This document shows positions 1 through 5,215 of a stretch of 6,667 bases of DNA, piece after piece. Source of the stretch: Sulfuricella sp. (lineage in GTDB: Bacteria > Pseudomonadota > Gammaproteobacteria > Burkholderiales > Sulfuricellaceae); contig JAUYSN010000246.1 of assembly GCA_030696235.1 (NCBI GenBank), forward strand, positions 1 to 6,667, given 5' to 3'. The position numbers were made by a program, and so were the translations under genes. How positions within the stretch are numbered: position 1 is the stretch's first letter; every line of letters starts with the position of its first letter. The notes below the pieces were generated by a model. The model worked only from the letters and a program-made list of their open reading frames with translations, searched no databases and was not told the origin of the DNA.

Positions 1-1765
1 CGAAACCGCCCGGTACCTGGCCCGCAAAAATGAACTTCCCGGCCGGCCCGTCGCAGCTTGGCATGGCCAGGTTGATTTCGGTGGTGAACGTGCCGCGGGA
101 TTCCTTGCCGAAGCGGTAACTCGCTTCCAGCCGGTTTTCCGCTACGCTCACCCGCTTCTCCACCCCCCCGCCGGCAAAGGTCAGGGACAGGTCGCGCTCC
201 GTCTTCAGCTGGTAATCCTGCAAGGCCGCGAATTCGCCGCCCTCCGGCCGAATGCTGTCGACGAACAGGCCACGCGGGCGCGCATCGGTGGCCAGGTCAT
301 CCGGATGAATCTCGTGCTTGAAGACGACGCGATCATGTGCCGAGGCAATACCGGTGCCTTCGTGCTGACCATGATCCTCGCGCAAATGGATTTTTCGATG
401 GTAGTGCTCGGTCTGGCGCATCAGGCTATCGGCGAAATTGTGGCGCAGCGGGTAACTGTCGAACTCGATCACACTGGCATTGCCGTCCACCCGCACCACC
501 GCCTGGATAGCTGAATTGTGCAGGAAAATCTCGTCCTGGCCGTCGAGGTCGCAATCAAACCGGATTCTTTCCGAACGCGGATCGCATTGGTCGAGGCTGC
601 CCTCCAGCTCGACGATGGCGTGGTACACTGCGCGCCGCAAGTGCGGCAGGTACAATCCCCCGAACAGCCCGTGCCAGTAGGCATCGTTGGCTTGGGCACG
701 GTACAGCGCGTCGAGCATCGCCGGCTTCTTCCTGTTCGGCGGCAACTTGTCCAGACGTTCAGACAGCCCCAACATGCGCTTGTGCATCCAGTTTGCCTCG
801 GGATAGCGGGTGATGAAATTCTTCCACATGCCGCCGCGCAGGAATGCCTTGCTCTGGGCAAACCACCCCTCACCCTTGGCACGTGCTACCAGATCCGCAT
901 ACTGGTTGGCGGCAGGTGCAGGCAGGCTCCACTCGTTCATCTCGATGTAGGAGGTGGTAGGCAGGTAGACCACGCCACGCGTTTTGGCGGCAGCGTGGTA
1001 ATCGCTGTAGCGCTGGGTACGGATTTTCGGCGAGGCCAGCACGCCCTCGATGAAGCTCACCAGCCAGCCCTTCTCGTACACCCATTCGTAGGTTTCCGGC
1101 CAGATGCCGAATTTCTCGATATCATCGAAATACACCGCCGCGGTACGCCCTTCGTCGGCCAGGCCCTCCAGGTAGGCAACCGCCTCGTTGGCGGGCGAAA
1201 ACGGGAAGCGATAGCGCAACTCCTCGGAAATCGGGAACAGGTCGAGCCTGCGTCCGTCCTCCTCGGTGGTGTAAAAGCCATCCAGTTCCGCCGCGGTCTT
1301 GCCGGCGCAGAAGAAATGGTAGTCGTCCACGGTGACATAACGGACCTGCGAATCGGCCAGCGCCGGCACCACCGTTGCCTCCCACACCCGCTCGGTCAGC
1401 CAGGCGCCGGCGGGGCGCTGGCCCAGCTTCTTTTCCAGCTTGTCGGACAGACGCATCACCTGCCCGACACGGTCGCGATGGGGGATCACCGCCAGCACCG
1501 GTTCGGTGTCGCCGCCGCCGAACAGCTCGACCTGCCCGCGCTTGACCATTTCGCGCAACAGCGCCATGTCCTCGGGATAGTGCTGGAACAGCCAGTCCAG
1601 CAGCCAGCCGGAAAAATGCACGGCAAAATGAAAATCCGGGAAGCGGTGCAGGGTATGGATGAACGGGCGGTAGCAGCGCAGGTGCGCATCCTCCAGCACT
1701 TCAGGAAAGTTGCCGACGGGCTGGTGGGCGTGGACGCCGAGCAGAAGGGAAATGGGTTTGGTCAT
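1..1765 (-). CDS. GH57 4-alpha-glucanotransferase-like enzyme (DUF1925/DUF1926 type), 3' end missing
   Basis: The reading frame is open from an ATG at 1765 to the window edge, giving 588 residues with the C-terminus missing. The protein closely resembles the Thermococcus litoralis 4-alpha-glucanotransferase, which transfers alpha-1,4-glucan segments between chains; a hydrolytic alpha-amylase role is the main alternative. All five GH57 conserved regions are visible: HAHQP (12-16), GQVELF (77-82), WLTERVW (122-128, nucleophile E125), FDDIEKFGIW (213-222, acid/base probably D215) and AQANDAYWH (357-365). The (beta/alpha)7 barrel is followed by a DUF1925-like helical part (about 300-390, with NDAYWHGLFGG) and a DUF1926-like beta-rich domain from about 395 onward. 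There is no signal peptide, so it is probably cytoplasmic. The start is firm: an in-frame TGA lies 21 bases upstream with no other ATG between, and a weak GAAGA ribosome-binding site precedes it. It is probably the third gene of the glgC operon, although a 174-bp repeat-filled spacer separates it from its neighbour. Family assignment is sure; exact specificity is not. Confidence 0.93.
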   Translation of the reverse strand, partial: MTKPISLLLGVHAHQPVGNFPEVLEDAHLRCYRPFIHTLHRFPDFHFAVHFSGWLLDWLFQHYPEDMALLREMVKRGQVELFGGGDTEPVLAVIPHRDRVGQVMRLSDKLEKKLGQRPAGAWLTERVWEATVVPALADSQVRYVTVDDYHFFCAGKTAAELDGFYTTEEDGRRLDLFPISEELRYRFPFSPANEAVAYLEGLADEGRTAAVYFDDIEKFGIWPETYEWVYEKGWLVSFIEGVLASPKIRTQRYSDYHAAAKTRGVVYLPTTSYIEMNEWSLPAPAANQYADLVARAKGEGWFAQSKAFLRGGMWKNFITRYPEANWMHKRMLGLSERLDKLPPNRKKPAMLDALYRAQANDAYWHGLFGGLYLPHLRRAVYHAIVELEGSLDQCDPRSERIRFDCDLDGQDEIFLHNSAIQAVVRVDGNASVIEFDSYPLRHNFADSLMRQTEHYHRKIHLREDHGQHEGTGIASAHDRVVFKHEIHPDDLATDARPRGLFVDSIRPEGGEFAALQDYQLKTERDLSLTFAGGGVEKRVSVAENRLEASYRFGKESRGTFTTEINLAMPSCDGPAGKFIFAGQVPGGF

Positions 1766-1791
1766 TATTGAGTCTTCAGTTATTCAGTTTG

Positions 1792-1932
1792 GTAGGGTGG
1801 GGACGTCTTTGTGCCCACGCGGGGACACTCCCTCTCCCCAACCCTCTCCCGCAGGCGGGCGAGGGGGCGAACGTAAAAGGCGCTTGTTTCGACTGGCTGA
1901 CCGCGTGGGCGCAAAAACCGTGCCCACCCTAC
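1792..1932. mobile_element. MITE-like palindromic element, about 141 bp, in the spacer between the two GH57 genes
   Basis: Imperfect terminal inverted repeats of about 31 bp lie at 1792-1822 and 1901-1932. Both arms start GTAGGGTGGG at the outer edge and end CCCACGCGG at the inner edge, with a few mismatches and one indel between. Each arm is also a small hairpin in itself: GTGGGGAC/GTGCCCAC at 1797-1804/1811-1818, and GTGGGCGC/GTGCCCAC at 1905-1912/1920-1927. The outer ends are flanked by TTTG on both sides (1788-1791 and 1933-1936), which could be a 4-bp target duplication, though four bases can match by chance. There is no coding capacity. From memory, GTAGGGTGGGCAC-type palindromes are common between genes of several proteobacteria. 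The element begins 7 bases after the stop codon of the amylase gene and ends 26 bases before the start of the next gene. Confidence 0.7.
1830..1867. repeat. REP-like hairpin nested inside the MITE-like element
   Basis: The tract holds a direct repeat of CCCTCTCCC (1830-1838 and 1842-1850). The second copy forms one arm of an 11-bp stem, 1842-1852 (CCCTCTCCCGC) against 1855-1865 (GCGGGCGAGGG), with one mismatch and a tight loop around AG. The pattern is like the short G+C-rich interspersed palindromes found between genes in many proteobacteria. In RNA from the minus-strand operon it would form a stable stem. No U-tract follows, so an intrinsic terminator is not supported; partial attenuation or mRNA 3'-end protection is possible. 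Confidence 0.6.
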
Positions 1933-1939
1933 TTTGCTA

Positions 1940-3706
1940 TCAAGCTGCCCTGCGCATCGCTCCACCCGCCTCGGGGCTGCCGCCGCCGTGGCTGATCGGC
2001 CTGCCGAGCTGCTCCGGCACGGGCAGTTTCAGTAACCGGTAGAGGTTCGCCAGATTATCCCGGTACAGCTTGTCGAAGCTCTCTACGCTGTGCTGCGGGT
2101 TGTAATCGCCGAACCACCAGAACCAGTCGGAACCTTCGCAATCGGCCAGCTGCTTGTGTGCGAGGTCGGCTTCCTGCTTGTCCAGGCGGCCGCTGCCCAT
2201 GACCAGGTCGAAGCTTTGCTTGGCGGAGCACAGCAGGTCCCAGGCGCGGTTCTTTGCGGGATCTCCGATCCAGGTGGAAAACGTGCCATACACCCAACTG
2301 CCGGCAACCAGGTAAGGCAATTCGCCCATCGCCGGGCTGGTTGTTCCCGCGTTCTCAACCAGGCCCAGCGCCAACTCTGCCTGGATACCATTCCCCCCCA
2401 CGCTACCGTCGAGATAATCCTTGAAGGTGGTGGTGCGGATGAAAGGGTGCGACTCCAGCGCATCGTACATCTCGGAGAGGAAGTAATATCCGTTGTAGGG
2501 GTAATACTCCCAGGCGTTTTCCCCGTCCAGAATAACGCTGACCACAGGACTCTCGCCTGCCGGCGTATGCCGCCAGATTTCCTCCAGCTCATGAATGAAA
2601 TTGTCCACCGCATCCCTGCCGAACCACTTCGCATATTCGAAGCCGATCTTGTCCGACAGCCTGTCGTCGCGGAAGAAGGATACGATCTCATGATCGCCCG
2701 TGGCAAGGCGGTAAGGCCGATACAGATAGTTCATCCTGGCCGGTAACGGCTGCTTCCCGTCCAGCCCTCGCAGGCTGTGGACCAGCACGGCTTCTCCGCT
2801 CGCCATCCAGCGGCAGCCATGCTCGGCAAACATCGTTGCCGCCGCTTGCGACACGCCGCCCTCGGCGGGCCAGACGCCCTGCGGCGCGACGCCAAAACGG
2901 TCGCGGTGGCTTTCGAGCGCGGACGTAATATGGAAGGAAGCGCGCTTGAGCCCGCCCGGATAGCATGGCGCTTCGGGCAGGCCGACGCCGGGCATGCTTT
3001 CCCGCGCCACCTTGAAGTCGATCAGGAGCGGCACGATGGGGTGATAATGGGGCGTAGTGGAAATTTCAATCTGGCCGGAATCGGCCAGGCTACGGTAACG
3101 CGGAATCAATCCCTGGATGGTTTTTCCGATCAGATCGAACAGATGCCGACGGTCGGCAAGGGTGAAATGCGAGCCCTTCGCCATCAGATTGACCACCAGC
3201 TCGCTGCTGCGCCGCACGCTTTCACCGCACCACACCAGGTGGTACCAGACCAGCAGATCCGCCAGATACTGCCCGGAAAGAAAGTCCAGGCTCGCCTCGC
3301 CGTTCTGCTCATGGTGCTTGTACAGATCGCTCAGCCGCTTGTAGGCCGGGTAAGGGTCGATCATCTTGGTATGGTTGCTGCGGAAACAGCTGTCAAAAAC
3401 CAGATCGCGCCTGGCGGAAGAGAGGCTATTCAGGTCTTCTTCGGCCAACAAGGCAAGCAGTGGATCGCGCAGCTTGCCTTCCTCGAATTGTCGACTGTAA
3501 TCCTCCAGCTGATCCAGCAGCACTGGAACGAAATTGAACACCGACTTAGCCTGGGGATGGCTTTCCAGGTGATGGGCCATGTCGGAGTAATCCTTCATGG
3601 CATGCAAATAGGTCCACGGCAGCATGTATTCGCCCGTGGTCAGGTTGCGGTAATCCGGCTGGTGCATGTGCCAGCACAGGATCAGGTGGAGTTTTTTTTC
3701 AGTCAT
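1940..3706 (-). CDS. GH57 alpha-amylase / amylopullulanase-type glycoside hydrolase
   Basis: This is a complete 588-residue protein of family GH57, predicted to cut alpha-1,4 (perhaps also alpha-1,6) glucan bonds with retention. Visible motifs are WHMHQP (12-17), GQIEIS (211-216) followed by TTPHYHP, GVWPAEGG (277-284, nucleophile E282), VILDGENAWE (391-400, acid/base D394) and an aromatic patch GSDWFWWFGDYN (525-536). The LDGEN form of the fourth region is of the amylopullulanase/alpha-amylase kind and differs from the neighbouring glucanotransferase, so the pair is not a recent duplication. No signal peptide or membrane segment is seen, so it probably acts in the cytoplasm on glycogen or maltodextrin. 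The last 20 or so residues (Gly/Ala-rich) look unstructured. The frame is open back to a GTG at 3769, but those extra 21 residues are translated heptad repeat. The ATG at 3706 fits the family, whose first beta-strand begins immediately. No clear Shine-Dalgarno precedes it; coupling to glgC translation is likely. Exact specificity is not certain. Confidence 0.92.
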   Translation of the reverse strand: MTEKKLHLILCWHMHQPDYRNLTTGEYMLPWTYLHAMKDYSDMAHHLESHPQAKSVFNFVPVLLDQLEDYSRQFEEGKLRDPLLALLAEEDLNSLSSARRDLVFDSCFRSNHTKMIDPYPAYKRLSDLYKHHEQNGEASLDFLSGQYLADLLVWYHLVWCGESVRRSSELVVNLMAKGSHFTLADRRHLFDLIGKTIQGLIPRYRSLADSGQIEISTTPHYHPIVPLLIDFKVARESMPGVGLPEAPCYPGGLKRASFHITSALESHRDRFGVAPQGVWPAEGGVSQAAATMFAEHGCRWMASGEAVLVHSLRGLDGKQPLPARMNYLYRPYRLATGDHEIVSFFRDDRLSDKIGFEYAKWFGRDAVDNFIHELEEIWRHTPAGESPVVSVILDGENAWEYYPYNGYYFLSEMYDALESHPFIRTTTFKDYLDGSVGGNGIQAELALGLVENAGTTSPAMGELPYLVAGSWVYGTFSTWIGDPAKNRAWDLLCSAKQSFDLVMGSGRLDKQEADLAHKQLADCEGSDWFWWFGDYNPQHSVESFDKLYRDNLANLYRLLKLPVPEQLGRPISHGGGSPEAGGAMRRAA

Positions 3707-3716
3707 ATGAAAAACT

Positions 3717-3777
3717 GGTGAAGGGTGATGGGTAAGGGGTAAGGAAAGGCCGCTCACATCGCCCATCACCCATTCCC
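3717..3777. repeat. Degenerate heptanucleotide repeats in inverted orientation, glgC-amylase spacer
   Basis: On the plus strand four consecutive 7-base units run GGTGAAG, GGTGATG, GGTAAGG, GGTAAGG (3717-3744). After a 12-base gap, three units of the opposite sense follow: CATCGCC, CATCACC, CATTCCC (3757-3777). The two blocks are partly complementary: GGGTGATGGG at 3723-3732 pairs perfectly with CCCATCACCC at 3762-3771, a 10-bp stem with a 29-base loop. In the operon mRNA this hairpin would lie directly between the glgC stop codon and the amylase start codon, ending about 16 bases before that ATG. Confidence 0.7.
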
Positions 3778-3778
3778 A

Positions 3779-5053
3779 TTATCTAACATGGTGCAGTTGC
3801 TGCCCGAGCATCTCGGGCGTAATCAGGGTGATCCCCTTTTTTGTCACGTGAAAACGCTTGGCATCCTCCTCGGGATCTTCCCCCACTACCAGCCCTTCCG
3901 GGATCTTGCAGCCATTGTCCACCACCACCCGGTGCAGGCGCGCGCCACGCCCGATATCCACGTCCGGCAACACGACCGAATCGCTGACCTCGGCAAAACT
4001 GTGGACATAGACATTGGAGAACAGCAGCGAGCGGCGCACCGTCGCACCGCTGATGATGCAGCCGCCCGACACCAGGGAATCCATCGCCACGCCACGACGA
4101 GCCTCATCGTCGAACACGAACTTGGCGGGCGGCAGCTGCGCCTGGTAAGTCCAGATCGGCCAGGTATCATCGTACAAATTGAGATCGGGGGTGACCTTGG
4201 TGAGCTCCATATTGGCTTCCCAATAGGCATCCACCGTTCCCACATCGCGCCAGTACGCCGACTCGCCCGGTGCGGCAACGCAACTATCGGAAAAACGGTG
4301 GGCGAACACGCGATAGCGCGACATGATATAGGGGATGATGTCCTTGCCGAAATCATGCGAGGAATTCGGATCATCGGCGTCGCGCAACAGCTGCTCGTAG
4401 AGAAATTCAGCGTTGAACACGTAAATACCCATGCTCGCCAGCGCCATATCGGGGTTGCCCGGAGTCGGCTGCGGATGCTCCGGTTTTTCATGGAAGGCAA
4501 CCACGCGCTGTTGGTCATCCACCGACATCACGCCGAATTCCCTGGCGTCCTCGATCGGCACATCGATGCAGGCCACCGTCATGTCGGCTGCACTGGCGGC
4601 GTGAAAGGCCAGCATTTCGCCGTAGTCCATTTTGTAAACGTGATCGCCCGCCAGGATCAGGACATAGGTCGGATCGTAGTTGCGCAGGATGTCCATGTTC
4701 TGGTACACCGCGTCGGCGGTGCCGCGGTACCAGCTTTCCTCGATGCGCTGCTGCGCCGGCATGAGATCGACAAATTCGTTGAATTCGCCGCGCAGGAAAC
4801 TCCAGCCGCGGTGCAGATGCTGCAGCAGGCTGTGCGCCTTGTACTGGGTGAGGACGCCGATGCGGCGGATACCCGAATTGACGCAGTTGGAAAGCGGGAA
4901 ATCGATGATACGGAACTTGCCGGCGAACGGCACGGCCGGTTTGGCGCACCACTCAGTCAGCATTTTCAGGCGGGAGCCGCGCCCGCCGGCGAGGATCAGT
5001 GCGACGGTATTTTTCGTCAACAAGCTGACAAAACGTGGATATTCTTTCTGCAA
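3779..5053 (-). CDS. glgC: Glucose-1-phosphate adenylyltransferase (ADP-glucose pyrophosphorylase)
   Basis: The 424-residue protein matches E. coli GlgC along its length. It makes ADP-glucose and pyrophosphate from ATP and glucose-1-phosphate, the committed, allosterically controlled step of bacterial glycogen synthesis. The N-terminal nucleotidyltransferase domain shows [10 protein letters not shown] (21-30), AKPAVPF (37-43), WYRGTADA (108-115), GDHVYKMDY (136-144; D137 matches the catalytic Asp142 of E. coli), HEKP (188-191; K190 matches the sugar-phosphate Lys195) and YWRDVGT (267-273). A left-handed beta-helix domain follows from about 300, with [11 protein letters not shown] and IPEGLVVGE. 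The activator relay residues Gln74 and Trp113 of E. coli appear kept as Q70 and W108, but the activator-binding Lys39 is W35. The start is TTG at 5053, fixed by a GGAGGT site 5 bases upstream; the next ATG (residue 31) would remove the nucleotide-binding loop. It is the first gene of the minus-strand operon, divergent from glgB. Confidence 0.97.
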   Translation of the reverse strand: MQKEYPRFVSLLTKNTVALILAGGRGSRLKMLTEWCAKPAVPFAGKFRIIDFPLSNCVNSGIRRIGVLTQYKAHSLLQHLHRGWSFLRGEFNEFVDLMPAQQRIEESWYRGTADAVYQNMDILRNYDPTYVLILAGDHVYKMDYGEMLAFHAASAADMTVACIDVPIEDAREFGVMSVDDQQRVVAFHEKPEHPQPTPGNPDMALASMGIYVFNAEFLYEQLLRDADDPNSSHDFGKDIIPYIMSRYRVFAHRFSDSCVAAPGESAYWRDVGTVDAYWEANMELTKVTPDLNLYDDTWPIWTYQAQLPPAKFVFDDEARRGVAMDSLVSGGCIISGATVRRSLLFSNVYVHSFAEVSDSVVLPDVDIGRGARLHRVVVDNGCKIPEGLVVGEDPEEDAKRFHVTKKGITLITPEMLGQQLHHVR

Positions 5054-5058
5054 GACTG

Positions 5059-5064
5059 ACCTCC
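5059..5064 (-). promoter_or_regulatory. Strong Shine-Dalgarno site deciding the TTG start of glgC
   Basis: Read on the minus strand this is GGAGGT, five bases before TTG at 5053-5051. It is the only good ribosome-binding site near the glgC 5' end and selects the TTG over the later TTG codons at residues 11 and 12. Confidence 0.85.
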
Positions 5065-5130
5065 ACTTATAGTTATCGGAAACTGATTGAAGCCCATCCG
5101 AGCACAGCTGACGCGGAGCTCCCAGAAAAG

Positions 5131-5159
5131 ATTATAGCAGACCGAAATCTCCCGCAAGC
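5131..5159 (-). promoter_or_regulatory. Probable extended -10 promoter of the glgC operon
   Basis: On the minus strand TGCTATAAT (5139-5131) is a perfect -10 hexamer with an extended TGn element. A weak -35 candidate, GCTTGC (5159-5154), lies 17 bases upstream; an extended -10 promoter can work with a poor -35. The start point would be near 5124, giving a leader of about 70 bases before the TTG codon. The leader contains the palindrome GGAGCTCC (5115-5122) near its beginning, of unknown meaning. Confidence 0.65.
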
Positions 5160-5173
5160 CGGGTAACAGCCGT

Positions 5174-5179
5174 TATAAT
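5174..5179 (+). promoter_or_regulatory. Probable -10 box of the glgB promoter
   Basis: TATAAT is a perfect sigma-70-type -10 hexamer, 36 bases before the glgB ATG, placing the start point near 5186 and giving a leader of about 30 bases. No good -35 hexamer is visible about 17 bases upstream (around 5151-5156), so the promoter may need an activator. It faces away from the glgC -10 box, with only 37 bases between the two hexamers. Confidence 0.5.
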
Positions 5180-5215
5180 CCAAATATATTCGACTTTATG
5201 GAAACATGACACCCC

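Noticed and set aside
518..1771. 417-codon plus-strand ORF opposite the 4-alpha-glucanotransferase gene
   Set aside because: It lies antisense to a gene with intact GH57 catalytic motifs, resembles no family I know, and is His/Gln/Arg-rich as expected from reading the complement of a G+C-rich gene.
1842..1865. Hairpin as a rho-independent terminator
   Set aside because: No run of T follows the stem on either strand, so it fits a REP-like repeat better than an intrinsic terminator.
1780..2042. Short ORFs across the spacer between the GH57 genes
   Set aside because: They translate the palindromic repeats and run into the end of the amylase gene. Open frames in repeat DNA do not indicate a gene.
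2777..3721. 314-codon plus-strand ORF opposite the amylase gene
   Set aside because: It is a shadow of the GH57 coding strand, with no recognisable domain and no ribosome-binding site that I can see.
3707..3769. N-terminal extension of the amylase to GTG at 3769
   Set aside because: The extra 21 residues are encoded by heptad repeats, no Shine-Dalgarno supports the site, and family members begin directly with the first beta-strand before HMHQP.
3788..5059. 423-codon plus-strand ORF almost exactly coextensive with glgC
   Set aside because: The match in length is striking, but the antisense frame simply lacks stops because of glgC codon use. The product is His/Ile/Arg-rich with no known fold, and glgC is certain on the other strand.
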